The notes: generated from the sequence alone by a model not told the origin. Counted from the first letter of the stretch, positions 50,510 through 59,835 are shown. The stretch is 64,000 nt of DNA from Saccharothrix longispora (GCF_030852425.1 NZ_NSDM01000004.1:124001-188000), one strand, 5' to 3'. Numbers and translations are program-made.

Positions 50510-52005
50510 TCCTCCTGGACCCCCACGCGGGGTTCCACCTCGACCCGGTTGCGGCCCTGGCGCTTGGCGCGGTAGAGCGCCATGTCCGCCGCCGCGAACA
50601 GCTGGTCCAGCTTGGCCGGCCCGGCCGCCACGCCGATGCTCACGGTGGGGCGCCGGGCCGAGCCGAGCACCACGGTCCAGTCGTGGCCGTCGACCGCGGC
50701 GCGGATGCGCTCGGCCACCGCCGGCCCCGCGTCGCGCGCGCCGCCGCCCGCGTCGCCGAGCAGCACCACGAACTCGTCGCCCGCCCACCGGGCCACCAGG
50801 TCCGCGGCCCGGCACTCGCGGCGCAGCAGCTGGGCGATCTCGCGCAGCGTCGCGTCGCCCGCCGCGTGGCCCGCGTCGTCGTTCACGCCCTTGAACCGGT
50901 CCACGTCGACCAGCACGAGCCACGGCACCCGGCCCTGGCCGGCCGTGCCCTCCAGCAGCCCGGACGCCGCCCGCTCCAGGCCGAGGCGGTTCGCCAGGCC
51001 GGTCAGCGGGTCGCGGGCCGCGGCCTCCTGCGCCGCCACCGCCAACCGCTGCGCCTGCACGGCCACCCGGCGCTGCTCCAGCGCCTGGCCCAGGCCCTCC
51101 TGCAACGTCTCCGTCGCGGTCTTGCCCGCCGCGACCGAGCAGCGCAGCGCCGCCGCCTCCCCCACGTGGTCGCCCATGCGGGCGCAGATGTCGGCGAGGT
51201 CCAGCGAGAAGCGCAGCAGCAGCGACGGGTCGTTGATGGCCTCCGACGCGGCGACGGCCCGGCTGGCCAGCGTGCGGGCCTCCACCAGGTCGTCCTGCTC
51301 GCGCCGCACGACGGCCAGCACCCAGTTGGACACCGCCGCCGCCCACTTGTCGTCGGCCTCGCGGGACTGCCGCAGCGTCTCGCGGGCGTGCTCCTCGGCC
51401 TCCTCCAGCTCGCCCACCCCGGCCAGCGAGCGGCTGTACGCGCCGAGCAGGGCGCGCTTCGCCTGCACGTCCTCGGCCAGCTCCAGGCCCTCCCGCAGGC
51501 ACCGGCGGGCCTCCTCGAAGATGGCGGGCGCCAGCTCGGGCGGCGACGAGATCGCGCGGAAGTTCAGCGTGCCGCCGAGCCCCTGGAGGCACTGGGCGAG
51601 CACCTCGGGCACACCCGCCCGCCGGGCCACCGCCACCGACATCCGCATCATGTCCACCGCGGCCCGCCGGTTGCCGATGCCCTCCAGCAGGTAGGCCAGC
51701 GCGTGCATGGCCTGGGCGGCGGCCGGGTTGTCGCCCTGCTCGCCGTCCAGGTCGGTCCAGCCCTCGGCGGCCAGTTCCAGGGCCAGCGGGATGCGGCCCA
51801 GCCGCCACGCCAGCTTGGCCCGGTTCACCAGCACGAACGAGCGGACCCAGCGGTCGGCGCCCGGCGGCGTCCGGCTCACGAGCTGGTCGAACAGGCTGTT
51901 GGCCTCCTGGAGGCGGCCAGCGTTCAGCAACGCCTTGACCTCGAGGTCGTGCTGCGGCACCTGCCCCGCTACCAGCGGATCTCGCTGCTCCACTCGCGCT
52001 GACAC
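50491..52005 (-). CDS. TPR-like protein with C-terminal GGDEF domain
   Basis: The 504-residue soluble protein has an N-terminal 300 residues of TPR-like helical pairs (such as ALLGAYSRSLAGVGELEEAEEHARETL). A diguanylate cyclase domain follows (RDPLTGLANRLGLERAA, LVLVDVDRFKGVNDDAGHAAGD). The active-site motif is AGDEF rather than GGDEF, a variant found in active cyclases. An RxxD inhibitory site (RAAD) lies exactly five residues before it, so product inhibition by c-di-GMP is expected. Start GTG 52005 is the first in-frame codon consistent with the homologous region. No membrane helices are seen; the input signal probably comes through the TPRs. Confidence 0.9.
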   Translation of the reverse strand: MSARVEQRDPLVAGQVPQHDLEVKALLNAGRLQEANSLFDQLVSRTPPGADRWVRSFVLVNRAKLAWRLGRIPLALELAAEGWTDLDGEQGDNPAAAQAMHALAYLLEGIGNRRAAVDMMRMSVAVARRAGVPEVLAQCLQGLGGTLNFRAISSPPELAPAIFEEARRCLREGLELAEDVQAKRALLGAYSRSLAGVGELEEAEEHARETLRQSREADDKWAAAVSNWVLAVVRREQDDLVEARTLASRAVAASEAINDPSLLLRFSLDLADICARMGDHVGEAAALRCSVAAGKTATETLQEGLGQALEQRRVAVQAQRLAVAAQEAAARDPLTGLANRLGLERAASGLLEGTAGQGRVPWLVLVDVDRFKGVNDDAGHAAGDATLREIAQLLRRECRAADLVARWAGDEFVVLLGDAGGGARDAGPAVAERIRAAVDGHDWTVVLGSARRPTVSIGVAAGPAKLDQLFAAADMALYRAKRQGRNRVEVEPRVGVQEDARPRV

Positions 52006-52067
52006 TCCATTCCGACTCGGTGAGGCGGGTACGCGGTCCCCCTCACCGCCGGCACGGCCCCCACAGG

Positions 52068-52700
52068 CTACCGGCCGGAACGCCGTGTGTACCGCTCCTC
52101 GTGCAGGACTTCCTCCACGGGCATCCGGTTGCGCCAGCCGTGCCGCTCCAGGTCGGGGGTGTCGGGCAGCGCCGCGACCGGTCCGACGCACAGCCACGCC
52201 ACCGGCCGGACCGGCTGCGGCACGTCGAGCAGCCTGCGCAGCTCGTCCTCGCGGTAGAAGCTCACCCAGCCCACGCCCAGCCCCTCGGCGGTCGCCGCGA
52301 GCCACAGGTTCTGGATGGCCAGGCACACCGAGTACAGCCCCGCGTCGGCGATGGCGTGCCTGCCGAGGACGGCGGGCGAGCCCCGGTCCGGGTCGTAGGT
52401 GACGACCACGCCGAGCGTCGACTCCAGGATGCCCTCCACCTTGATGCGCGAGAACACCTCGGCGCGCTCGGCGTCCAGTTCGGCGGCGAACACGCTGCGC
52501 TCGGCCTGCACGTGGTCCCGGAAGGCCCGGCGGGTGTGCTCGTCGCGCACCAGGATGAAGTCCCACGGCTGGGACAGGCCCACGCTGGGCGCGGCGTGCG
52601 CGGCGGAGAGCACCCGGCGGAGCACCTCGGGCGGGATGGGGGCGCCGGTGAACTCGCCCCTGGTGTCCCTCCGGCGGTGCACGACGTCGTAGAAGCTCAT
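52068..52700 (-). CDS. bluB: 5,6-Dimethylbenzimidazole synthase (BluB)
   Basis: The 210-residue nitroreductase-fold enzyme has BluB features: FYDVVHRRRDTRGEF at the start, AAPSVGLSQPWDFILVRD around residue 37, and GLGVGWVSFYRE later. It fragments reduced FMN to make the lower ligand of cobalamin. No other cobalamin gene or riboswitch is next to it. It starts at ATG 52700 and is likely monocistronic, though the GGDEF gene follows 62 bp downstream on the same strand. The name rests on motif similarity. Confidence 0.85.
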   Translation of the reverse strand: MSFYDVVHRRRDTRGEFTGAPIPPEVLRRVLSAAHAAPSVGLSQPWDFILVRDEHTRRAFRDHVQAERSVFAAELDAERAEVFSRIKVEGILESTLGVVVTYDPDRGSPAVLGRHAIADAGLYSVCLAIQNLWLAATAEGLGVGWVSFYREDELRRLLDVPQPVRPVAWLCVGPVAALPDTPDLERHGWRNRMPVEEVLHEERYTRRSGR

Positions 52701-52785
52701 TCGGAGGATCGTGCCTCACGCGATGAGGTGAACCCGCTGCCGGAGGGGTGGCGTCCGTCTCACCGGGGGCGTTGAGTGCACCGTC

Positions 52786-53127
52786 ATGATGGGTACGGCG
52801 CACGGGTCCGCGCTCGGCTTCGCGGGAGGCGTGGCGGTCACCGCGCTGGCCGGCTCCTGGCCCCCGGCCGCCCTGGCCGGGCTCGTCGCCGTGGTGGCGG
52901 CGGTGTCGTGGTGGACGACCCCGGCGGGCGCCGCGCTCACCGCCGCGCAGTGCTGGGGGCTGTACGCGAGCTTCGTGGTGGGGCACGGGGGTCACCTCGT
53001 GCCGGACTGGCCGGCGCTGGCGGTGCTCACCGCCGCCGGAGCGACCTCGCTGCTGCCCCTCCGTCCACACTGGTCCCGCGAGAGTCCAACGCCCAGGCCC
53101 CGGGAGTCCAACGCCCAGGCCCGGTGA
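52786..53127 (+). CDS. Small hypothetical membrane protein
   Basis: The 113-residue protein has about three hydrophobic segments (around 8-24, 29-43 and 77-92, for example ALAGLVAVVAAVSWW) and a charged tail. No family is recognised. The two adjacent ATGs at 52786 and 52789 are equally plausible. The last 15 residues (ESPTPRPRESNAQAR) are encoded by a tandem DNA repeat and may be an extension past the original stop. Confidence 0.55.
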   Translation: MMGTAHGSALGFAGGVAVTALAGSWPPAALAGLVAVVAAVSWWTTPAGAALTAAQCWGLYASFVVGHGGHLVPDWPALAVLTAAGATSLLPLRPHWSRESPTPRPRESNAQAR

Positions 53128-53142
53128 GTTCTACGTTCGGGC
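53082..53142. repeat. Tandem 19-bp repeat plus GAGTTCTACGTTCG element
   Basis: GAGTCCAACGCCCAGGCCC occurs at 53082-53100 and 53104-53122 (22-bp period). It is followed by GGTGAGTTCTACGTTCGGGC (53123-53142), which closely matches the GTGAGTTCTGCGTTC element near 7819. Like that element, it sits between convergent genes. Confidence 0.75.
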
Positions 53143-53178
53143 CGCACACCGTCGGACCCGGGGGTCGGACTCCCGGGG

Positions 53179-53832
53179 TCAGGTTTGCGTCTCCCCGTCG
53201 GGGGAGGTGCGCCACTGCTCGAACGGCCGGTCGAGCCGCCACGCCGCGCCGTCGTGCCACAGGACGCGCTCCTCGCACGTGTTCGGGTTCGACAGCGACT
53301 CGAACAGTTCGATGCTCCACCCGAACAGGCGGCGGCACAGCAGCCGGATCGTCAGGCCGTGCGACACGACCAGGGCGGTCTCCGGGTGCTCCGGCGCGCC
53401 CATCCGGGTCTCCAGGTCGGTGAGGAACGCGGCCAGCCGGTCGTCCACGTCCGCGCCCGACTCGCCGTTGGGCAGCCGGAAGAAGAAGTGCCCGAACGCG
53501 TGCCGCTGGTGCTTGAGCACCTCCTGCTGCACGGGGTCCTGGAGGTTGCCCCAGTCCTGCTCGCGCAGCCGGGGCTCGGCGACCACGCGCTCGGCCTGGT
53601 CGCCCAGCGCGAGGTTGCGCAGCGTGGCCCGGGTCCGCACGTACGGGCTCACGTACACCGCGACCGGTGCGCCGGCGAGCAGCCGCTTGACCCTGGGCCC
53701 CGCGTCGCGGGCCTCCCGCTCGCCGACCGGGGTCAGCGGCAGGGCGTGGTCGGGGATGCGGCAGTAGGCCGACTCGTCGACGTTGCCCAGGCTCTGGCCG
53801 TGCCGCAGCAGGATGATCCGCACACCACCCAT
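53179..53832 (-). CDS. Histidine phosphatase-family protein
   Basis: The 217-residue protein has the RHG motif LLRHGQS (phosphohistidine His near residue 11). SPYVRTRATL carries the second Arg, the general acid is around EQDWGN, and the second His is in VVSHGLTIR. All four catalytic residues look present, so it should be an active phosphatase or mutase-type enzyme. Its substrate is unknown. It starts at ATG 53832, 46 bp from the divergent EthD gene. Confidence 0.9.
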   Translation of the reverse strand: MGGVRIILLRHGQSLGNVDESAYCRIPDHALPLTPVGEREARDAGPRVKRLLAGAPVAVYVSPYVRTRATLRNLALGDQAERVVAEPRLREQDWGNLQDPVQQEVLKHQRHAFGHFFFRLPNGESGADVDDRLAAFLTDLETRMGAPEHPETALVVSHGLTIRLLCRRLFGWSIELFESLSNPNTCEERVLWHDGAAWRLDRPFEQWRTSPDGETQT

Positions 53833-53878
53833 GGTGCCGGTGTTACATTGCGACGCGAAACCGGCCGGAAGGTGTCAC

Positions 53879-54199
53879 ATGATCAAGTACATCGCGCTGT
53901 ACCGGAAGCCCGCCGATCCCGACGCCTTCGACGAGGCGTACTTCGCGTCCCACCTGCCGGTCGTGGACCGCACCCCGGGCCTGCTGCGCACCGAGGTCGC
54001 CAAGGTCGCCGACGTCTACCACCCGGGCTTCCTCGGCGAGACCGAGCCGCACATCGTCGCCGAGATGTACTTCGAGTCCGCCGAGGCCATGAAGACCGCG
54101 TTCCGCTCGCCCGAGTGGCAGAGCGCCGGGGCGAACCTGACGGAGATCGGCGGCGTCGAGCTGGTCGCCATGTTCGCCGCGGAGGTCGTGCAGCGATGA
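53879..54199 (+). CDS. EthD-family protein
   Basis: The 106-residue dimeric alpha/beta-barrel-type protein has MIKYIALYRKPADPDAFDE, FASHLPVVDRTPG and EMYFESAEAMKTAF, matching EthD. Family members assist or catalyse steps in ether and aromatic degradation. GGAAGGTG lies about 5 nt before ATG 53879. Its stop overlaps the start of the dehydrogenase gene (ATGA at 54196-54199), so the two act together. Confidence 0.87.
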   Translation: MIKYIALYRKPADPDAFDEAYFASHLPVVDRTPGLLRTEVAKVADVYHPGFLGETEPHIVAEMYFESAEAMKTAFRSPEWQSAGANLTEIGGVELVAMFAAEVVQR

Positions 54200-55017
54200 T
54201 CGCCGTGGTGATCGGCGGCGGCACGATGGGCGCCGGCATCGCACACCTGCTCCTCGCCGGCGGTCACGAGGTCGTCCTCCTCGACGCCGCCGACCGGCTC
54301 GACGCCGCCCGCGGGGCCGTGGCGACGTCCCTGACCAAGGCCGCCGAGCGCGGCAAGCTCACCGCCGCGCCGGACGAGCTGCTGGCCCGCCTCGCCGTCG
54401 TCGACCGCCTCGACCCGACCCCGGCCGGGCTGGTCGTCGAGGCCGTCCCCGAGGACCTCGACCTCAAGCGCCGGGTCCTGGCCACCGCCGCGGACGCGTG
54501 CCCCGACGCCGTGCTGGCCTCCAACACCTCCTCCCTGTCGATCGGCGCGCTCGCCGAGGGCCTGCCCGGCGACCGCGTCCTCGGCATGCACTTCTTCAAC
54601 CCCGTCCCGGTCCAGCAGCTCGTCGAACTGGTCCGGCACGACGGCGTCGCGCCCGAGGTGGTGGCGAAGGCCCGCCGCTGGGCCGAGGAGCTGGGCAAGA
54701 CCGTGATCGAGGTGCGCGACGCCCCCGGCTTCGCCACCTCCCGGCTCGGCGTGGCGGTCGGCATGGAGGCCATCCGCATGCTGGAGGAGGGCGTGGCGAG
54801 CGCCGAGGACATCGACACCGGCATGCGCCTGGGCTACGGCTGGCCGATGGGACCGCTGCGGCTCACCGACCTCGTCGGCCTGGACGTGCGGCTGGCCATC
54901 GCCGAGCACCTGGCCGCCGAGCTGGGCCCGCGCTTCGCGCCGCCGGACCTGCTGCGCGCCAAGGTCGCCGAGGGGCACCTGGGCCGCAAGACCGGCCAGG
55001 GCTTCTTCACCTGGTAG
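54196..55017 (+). CDS. 3-Hydroxyacyl-CoA dehydrogenase
   Basis: The 273-residue enzyme has the NAD-binding loop GGGTMGAGIA. The catalytic His is in MHFFNPVP (about 132), with the conserved Asn/Ser in SNTSSLSI, and the C-terminal dimer domain (GYGWPMGPLRLTDLVGLDV) is complete. It oxidises 3-hydroxyacyl-CoA (FadB2/3-hydroxybutyryl-CoA type). It is slightly shorter than the typical 280-290 residues but complete. It is coupled to the EthD gene, suggesting a small catabolic operon, perhaps for an aromatic or branched acid. Confidence 0.92.
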   Translation: MIAVVIGGGTMGAGIAHLLLAGGHEVVLLDAADRLDAARGAVATSLTKAAERGKLTAAPDELLARLAVVDRLDPTPAGLVVEAVPEDLDLKRRVLATAADACPDAVLASNTSSLSIGALAEGLPGDRVLGMHFFNPVPVQQLVELVRHDGVAPEVVAKARRWAEELGKTVIEVRDAPGFATSRLGVAVGMEAIRMLEEGVASAEDIDTGMRLGYGWPMGPLRLTDLVGLDVRLAIAEHLAAELGPRFAPPDLLRAKVAEGHLGRKTGQGFFTW

Positions 55018-55045
55018 ACGGGGTTCACCTGGTAGGCAGGACGGC

Positions 55046-56176
55046 GTGCCGATCCGAGCGCTGACCGAGCGGGACGCCGACGCCGCGACCCGGTTGCGCC
55101 GGGCCGCCCTCGGCCGTCCCGGGCGGCCCGTCCCGGGCCCCGGCGCGCGGGGCCTGGTCGCCGAGCTGGACGGCCGCCTCGCGGCCGTGCTCACGATCGG
55201 GGACTTCCACCAGTTCTGGGGCGGCCGGACCGTGCCGATGGGCGGCCTCGGCGCGGTGGCCGTCGACCCGCGGGCGCGCGGCCGGGGCGTGGTGGGCGCC
55301 CTGCTCGACGCGGCCCTGCGCGACCTGCGCGAGCACGGGCAGCCGCTGGCCGCGCTGTACGCGCCCGCGCCCGCGCAGTACCGGTCGCGCGGCTGGGAGC
55401 GGGCCGGCGTCCTGGAGTGGCTCGACCTGTCGCCCGACCAGGTCCCCGCCGGGCCCCGGCTGCCCGCCCGCGCCGTCCGCGAGGACGACCTGGCCGCGCT
55501 GCACGCCTGCTACGCCGACCTCGCGTCCACGGTGAACGGCCTCGTCGACCGCGCCCCGCCCGCCGTCGCGGCGCGGGACGTGCTCGACCTCGACATCGCC
55601 TCGGTGCTGCCCGGCCACGACGGCGAGGTCCGCGGCTACCTCACCGCCGAGCGCACCCGGCGCGGGCCGCGGGTGCTCGACCTGGTGGCCCGGGACGCCA
55701 CCGCCCTGGCGGGCCTGCTGGGCGGGCTGCGCGACAGCGCCGGCCCGGCCGACCGGGTGGCGCTGCGGGTGGTCGACCCGGCCGTCACCGGCCTGCTCAC
55801 CGGGCAGGGCGTGGAGTTCGCCGTCACCGCCTCGCACTGGATGCTGCGCGTGGTGGACCTACCCGCCGCCGTCGCCGCCCGCGGCTGGCCCGCCGCCGAG
55901 GGCCTGCGCGACACCGCCGTCGACCTGGACGTCGTCGACGGGCACGCCCCGTGGCACGCCGGCCGGCAGCGGCTCGTGGTCGAGGGCGGCGCGGTGCGCG
56001 TGGAGCCCGGCGGCACGGGCGCGGTCACCGTGCACGCCCGCGCGCTCGGCCCGTGGTTCGCCGGCACGCAGGACGGCCACGCCCTGCGCCGCGCCGGCCT
56101 GCTCGACGGCGACGCCCGCCTCCTCGATCGGCTGGTCGGCGCACCCGGCGTGCCGCGCCTGGCGGATTTCTTCTAG
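55046..56176 (+). CDS. Eis-like GNAT acetyltransferase
   Basis: The 376-residue protein has the two-GNAT plus SCP2-like architecture of Eis. GGLGAVAVDPRARGRGVVGALLDAAL is the acetyl-CoA motif. YAPAPAQYRSRGWERAG follows, then a second GNAT-like half and a C-terminal SCP2-fold segment. Eis proteins acetylate amines, including aminoglycosides; substrate range here is unknown. Start GTG 55046 is 28 bp after the dehydrogenase. It is shorter than Mycobacterium Eis, and the N-terminus is compact. The C-terminal Phe (LADFF) is typical of Eis, where the terminal carboxylate acts in catalysis. Confidence 0.85.
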   Translation: MPIRALTERDADAATRLRRAALGRPGRPVPGPGARGLVAELDGRLAAVLTIGDFHQFWGGRTVPMGGLGAVAVDPRARGRGVVGALLDAALRDLREHGQPLAALYAPAPAQYRSRGWERAGVLEWLDLSPDQVPAGPRLPARAVREDDLAALHACYADLASTVNGLVDRAPPAVAARDVLDLDIASVLPGHDGEVRGYLTAERTRRGPRVLDLVARDATALAGLLGGLRDSAGPADRVALRVVDPAVTGLLTGQGVEFAVTASHWMLRVVDLPAAVAARGWPAAEGLRDTAVDLDVVDGHAPWHAGRQRLVVEGGAVRVEPGGTGAVTVHARALGPWFAGTQDGHALRRAGLLDGDARLLDRLVGAPGVPRLADFF

Positions 56177-56187
56177 CCTGACCGGTC

Positions 56188-56814
56188 GTGCTGCTCGCCG
56201 CGCTGGAACTGGTCGGGATCGCCGCGTTCGCCGCCTCCGGGGCGCTCGCCGCGGTGCGCGCCCGGCTGGACGTGTTCGGCGTGACCGTCCTCGCCCTCAC
56301 CACGGCGCTGGGCGGCGGCATCATCCGCGACGTGCTGCTCGGCGTGCACCCGGTCACGGCCCTGGTGACGTGGCCCTGGCTGGCCGTCGCCGGCGTCACC
56401 GGACTGGTGGTCTTCCTGTTTCACCCGACCGTGGCGAGGCTGCGGAGGTCCGTGCTGCTGCTCGACGCGCTCGGCCTCGGCCTGTTCGTCACGGCGGGCA
56501 CCACGACCGCCCTCGACCTGGGCGCCCCGCCGTACGCGGCGTGCCTGGTCGGCATGACCACCGGCATCGGCGGCGGCGCGCTGCGCGACGTGCTGCTCCG
56601 GGAGATCCCGCTGGTCCTGCGGCGCGAGATCTACGCGGTGGCCGCGCTGGCCGGGGCCGTGGTGGTGGCGGCGGGCGACGCGCTGGGCCTGCCGGCGGCG
56701 CTCGTGGCGCTGGTCGGCTCGGCGATCGTCGTGGGCGTGCGGCTCGTCGCGCTGTGGCGGCGCTGGGACGCGCCGGTGCCACGGGAGGGTGGTGCCCCGA
56801 AACTTGACGGGTAG
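56188..56814 (+). CDS. TRIC-family (UPF0126) cation channel protein
   Basis: The 208-residue protein has seven predicted membrane helices. It carries the duplicated UPF0126/TRIC signature GGGIIRDVLLG and GGGALRDVLLREIP, in the two halves. Bacterial members form potassium-permeable trimers. TAGCCT at 56174-56179 (overlapping the previous stop) ends 8 nt before GTG 56188, compatible with a leaderless transcript as well as with co-transcription from the acetyltransferase gene. Confidence 0.9.
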   Translation: MLLAALELVGIAAFAASGALAAVRARLDVFGVTVLALTTALGGGIIRDVLLGVHPVTALVTWPWLAVAGVTGLVVFLFHPTVARLRRSVLLLDALGLGLFVTAGTTTALDLGAPPYAACLVGMTTGIGGGALRDVLLREIPLVLRREIYAVAALAGAVVVAAGDALGLPAALVALVGSAIVVGVRLVALWRRWDAPVPREGGAPKLDG

Positions 56815-56825
56815 CTCACACCGGC

Positions 56826-56844
56826 TTCTCAGGCGGCTCTCAGG
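56826..56844 (+). promoter_or_regulatory. Direct-repeat site upstream of mprA
   Basis: TTCTCAGG (56826-56833) and CTCTCAGG (56837-56844) are direct repeats 11 bp apart, ending 21 bp before the mprA start codon. OmpR-family regulators bind such repeats as a head-to-tail dimer, and mycobacterial MprA is known to use two loosely conserved 8-bp direct repeats. Autoregulation is therefore likely. Confidence 0.65.
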
Positions 56845-56865
56845 ACCGCGGGTGAGACTGACCCC

Positions 56866-57558
56866 ATGCGCATCCTCGTTGTCGACGACGACAGGGCCGT
56901 GCGTGAGTCGCTACGCCGCTCACTGCAGTTCAACGGCTACCAGGTGGACCTGGCCGGCGACGGCCGGCAAGCCCTCGAATCCGTCGTCTCCCAGCGCCCG
57001 GACGCCATGGTGCTGGACGTGATGATGCCCCGGTTGGACGGGCTGGAGGTCTGCCGCAGGCTGCGCAGCACTGGTGACGACCTGCCGATCCTCGTGCTGA
57101 CCGCGCGCGACGCGGTGTCCGACCGGGTGTCCGGGCTGGACGCGGGCGCGGACGACTACCTGCCCAAGCCCTTCGCGCTGGAGGAGCTGCTGGCCCGGCT
57201 GCGGGCGCTGCTGCGGCGGGCCACCACCGACACCACCCGGGAGCCCGCGGGCGCCGTGCTGCGGTTCGCCGACCTGGAGCTCGACCCCGGCACCCGGGAC
57301 GTGCGGCGCGGCGAGCGGCCCATCAGCCTGACCCGCACCGAGTTCGCCCTGCTGGAGCTGTTCCTGTCGCACCCCAGGCAGGTGCTGACGCGGGGCCGCA
57401 TCCTGGAGGACGTCTGGGGCTACGACTTCCCGACCTCGGGCAACGCCCTGGAGGTCTACGTCGGCTACCTGCGCCGCAAGACCGAGGCCGAGGGCGAGCC
57501 CCGGCTGCTGCACACGGTCCGCGGCGTCGGCTACGTGCTGCGGGAGACCCCTCCGTGA
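56866..57558 (+). CDS. mprA: OmpR-type response regulator, MprA-like
   Basis: The 230-residue regulator has a receiver domain with acidic pocket DDD (7-9), phosphoacceptor Asp51 (MVLDVMMP), Thr in LTAR and Lys in LPKPF. The winged-helix effector domain ([37 protein letters not shown]) follows. Similarity to mycobacterial MprA, an envelope-stress regulator, is high by eye. A direct-repeat site lies upstream, and the kinase gene overlaps its stop by 4 bp. Confidence 0.9.
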   Translation: MRILVVDDDRAVRESLRRSLQFNGYQVDLAGDGRQALESVVSQRPDAMVLDVMMPRLDGLEVCRRLRSTGDDLPILVLTARDAVSDRVSGLDAGADDYLPKPFALEELLARLRALLRRATTDTTREPAGAVLRFADLELDPGTRDVRRGERPISLTRTEFALLELFLSHPRQVLTRGRILEDVWGYDFPTSGNALEVYVGYLRRKTEAEGEPRLLHTVRGVGYVLRETPP

Positions 57559-59003
57559 GTCCTGGCGGCACCATGATGGAGGCCGCGAACGGGCGCCTCC
57601 AGCGGGTCTCGCTGCACGCCCGCGTCACCCTGCTCGCGGCGTTCTGCGTCGCGGGCGTCGTGGCGGTGGTGTCGCTCGGCGCGTACATGACGGTGAGCAG
57701 CAACCTGCACAGCCAGATGGAGGAGAACCTCCGGCAGCGCGCGCAGGCCGCGGTGACCGCGCCCAAGGTCAACAACGACGTCGCCGAGATCCCCGGCGCG
57801 TTCCTGGCGGCGGGCGACATCCGGATCGGCGTGCTGGACACGGACACCGGCAAGATCTCGTACCCGAAGGGCGCCGTCGCGCCGCCGATCCAGCCCGCCG
57901 ACTTCGACGTGGCGCGCGGGCTGAGCACCGAGAACTTCTGGACCGACACGCGGACCGGGTTCCAGGTGCTCACGCTGCCCTACGGCGACGGCCAGGCCAT
58001 GGTGATCGCCCAGTCCATGAAGGGCCTGAACACCACGCTGGGCAAGCTGTCCGTGGTGCTGTTCGTCATCTCCGGCCTGGGCGTGCTGGTCGCGGCGGCG
58101 GCGGGCACCGCGGTCGCGCGCACCGGGCTGCGGCCCGTGCAGCGGCTCACCGAGGCCACCGAGCGGGTCGCGAACACCGGTGACCTGCGGCCGATCCCGG
58201 TGTCCGGCGACGACGAGCTGGCGCTGCTGTCCCAGCGGTTCAACTCGATGCTCGGCGCGCTCGCCGAGTCGCAGGAGCGGCAGCGCAGGCTGGTCGCCGA
58301 CGCGGGCCACGAGCTGCGCACGCCGCTGACGTCCATGCGCACCAACCTGGAACTGCTGCTGGCCTCCGAGCGGCCGGGGGCGCCCACGCTGTCCGACGAG
58401 GACAAGGCCGAGATCAACGCCGACGTGCGGGCGCAGCTCGACGAGCTGACCCAGCTGATCGGCGACCTGGTGGAGCTGGCCCGCGAGGACGCGCCGCAGT
58501 TCGTGCACGAGCCGGTCGACCTGGTGGAGGTCGTGGAGCGGGCGCTCGACCGGGCCAAGCGGCGGGCCACCGGGGACGTGGACTTCCGCGTGCGGCTCCA
58601 GCCGTGGACCCTGCTGGGCGACTCGTCGGCGCTGGAGCGCGCCGTGATGAACCTGCTGGACAACGCGGTGAAGTTCAGCCCGCCCGGCGGCGTCGTGCGG
58701 CTGGACCTCGCGCAGCTGGGCGACGGCAGCGCCGTGATCGAGGTGGCGGACTCGGGCACCGGCATCGCCGACGCCGACCTGCCGCACGTCTTCGACCGCT
58801 TCTACCGCTCGCAGGAGGCGCGCACGCTGCCCGGCTCCGGGTTGGGCCTGGCGATCGTGAAGCAGGTCGCCGAGCGCCACGGCGGCGCCGCCTACGCGGG
58901 CCGCGCGCCGGAGGGCGGAGCGCTGTTCACCCTCCGCCTCCCCGGCCGCCCCGCGCCGCTGCCCGCGCCGAACCCGGTCAGCCCTTCGTCGACCCCAGGG
59001 TGA
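57555..59003 (+). CDS. mprB: Sensor histidine kinase, MprB-like
   Basis: The 482-residue kinase has TM1 around 24-45 and an extracytoplasmic loop of about 115 residues. TM2 is at about 164-188, followed by HAMP and then the dimerisation helix with His252 in [10 protein letters not shown]. The ATP-binding domain carries the N box ([10 protein letters not shown]), G1 (DSGTGI) and G2 (GSGLGL). The Pro-rich tail is variable. GTG 57555 overlaps the mprA stop (GTGA). It should sense envelope stress and phosphorylate MprA Asp51. Its 3' end overlaps the convergent permease gene by 26 bp, so the reading tail may be an extension. Confidence 0.9.
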   Translation: MSPGGTMMEAANGRLQRVSLHARVTLLAAFCVAGVVAVVSLGAYMTVSSNLHSQMEENLRQRAQAAVTAPKVNNDVAEIPGAFLAAGDIRIGVLDTDTGKISYPKGAVAPPIQPADFDVARGLSTENFWTDTRTGFQVLTLPYGDGQAMVIAQSMKGLNTTLGKLSVVLFVISGLGVLVAAAAGTAVARTGLRPVQRLTEATERVANTGDLRPIPVSGDDELALLSQRFNSMLGALAESQERQRRLVADAGHELRTPLTSMRTNLELLLASERPGAPTLSDEDKAEINADVRAQLDELTQLIGDLVELAREDAPQFVHEPVDLVEVVERALDRAKRRATGDVDFRVRLQPWTLLGDSSALERAVMNLLDNAVKFSPPGGVVRLDLAQLGDGSAVIEVADSGTGIADADLPHVFDRFYRSQEARTLPGSGLGLAIVKQVAERHGGAAYAGRAPEGGALFTLRLPGRPAPLPAPNPVSPSSTPG

Positions 59004-59835
59004 GGCCGCCGACGAACTGCCGCTGGAGCACGAAGAACACGACGAGCGTGGGCAGCGCCACGAGCAGCGAACCCGCCGCGACGAGGTTGTTGTCCACGAA
59101 GAACGTGCCCTTCAGGTTCTGCAGCGCCGAGGTGATCGGCATCTTCTCGCCGGTCTGCACCAGCACCAGCGCCCACAGGAAGTCGTTGTAGATCCAGGTG
59201 AACTCCAGCGTCGCCAGCGCGGCGAGGGCGGGCCGGCACAGCGGCAGGATCACCTGCCAGTACTGGCGGAACACCCCGGCGCCGTCGACCCGGGCGGCCT
59301 CGCCCAGCTCGCGCGGGATGGTCTTCATGTAGTTGCTGAGCACGAAGACGCAGAACCCGGACTGGAACGCCACGTGGATCAGCACCAGGCCGAACTGCGA
59401 GTCGAGCAGCAGCCCGCTGTCGCTGAGCCACTCCGGCACCGGCGTGAGCAGGTACAGCCGGTACAGCGGGGTGACGACCACCTGCTGCGGCAGCAGGTTG
59501 CCCGCGGTGAACAGCATCAGCAGCGCGATGTTGAACCGGAAGCCGAAGCGCGACACCCCGAAGGCGACCATCGAGCTGAACAGCAGCACGAGCACCAGCG
59601 CGGGCAGCGTGACGACCAGCGTGTTCAGGTAGTAGTGGGGCAGGTCGGCCTGCGTCCACGCGTTCCCGAAGTTCTCCAGCGTCAGGCCCTCCGCGACGGA
59701 GAAGTAGCCGTTGCGCGCGGTGTCGTCGTAGGTGCGCAGCGAGGCGTAGAGCGCCCACAGCAGCGGGGCGAGCGTCGCCAGGCAGGTGAGGACGAGGAAC
59801 ACGTGCAGCGCGACGCGCGCGGGTTTCACGATCAC
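58978..59835 (-). CDS. Sugar ABC transporter permease, MalG type
   Basis: The 285-residue protein has six predicted membrane helices. The EAA loop is ELGEAARVDGAGVFRQYWQVILPLCRPAL in outline, matching the MalG-type carbohydrate permeases. GTG 59835 overlaps the stop of the MalF-type gene (GTGA), so it is the third gene of the binding protein-MalF-MalG operon. No ATPase gene is present here; as in many actinomycetes, a shared MsiK-type ATPase may energise it. Confidence 0.9.
   Translation of the reverse strand: MIVKPARVALHVFLVLTCLATLAPLLWALYASLRTYDDTARNGYFSVAEGLTLENFGNAWTQADLPHYYLNTLVVTLPALVLVLLFSSMVAFGVSRFGFRFNIALLMLFTAGNLLPQQVVVTPLYRLYLLTPVPEWLSDSGLLLDSQFGLVLIHVAFQSGFCVFVLSNYMKTIPRELGEAARVDGAGVFRQYWQVILPLCRPALAALATLEFTWIYNDFLWALVLVQTGEKMPITSALQNLKGTFFVDNNLVAAGSLLVALPTLVVFFVLQRQFVGGLTLGSTKG

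Noticed and set aside
52701..52785. Cobalamin riboswitch for bluB
   Set aside because: The 85-bp upstream gap is too short and lacks a recognisable B12 box.
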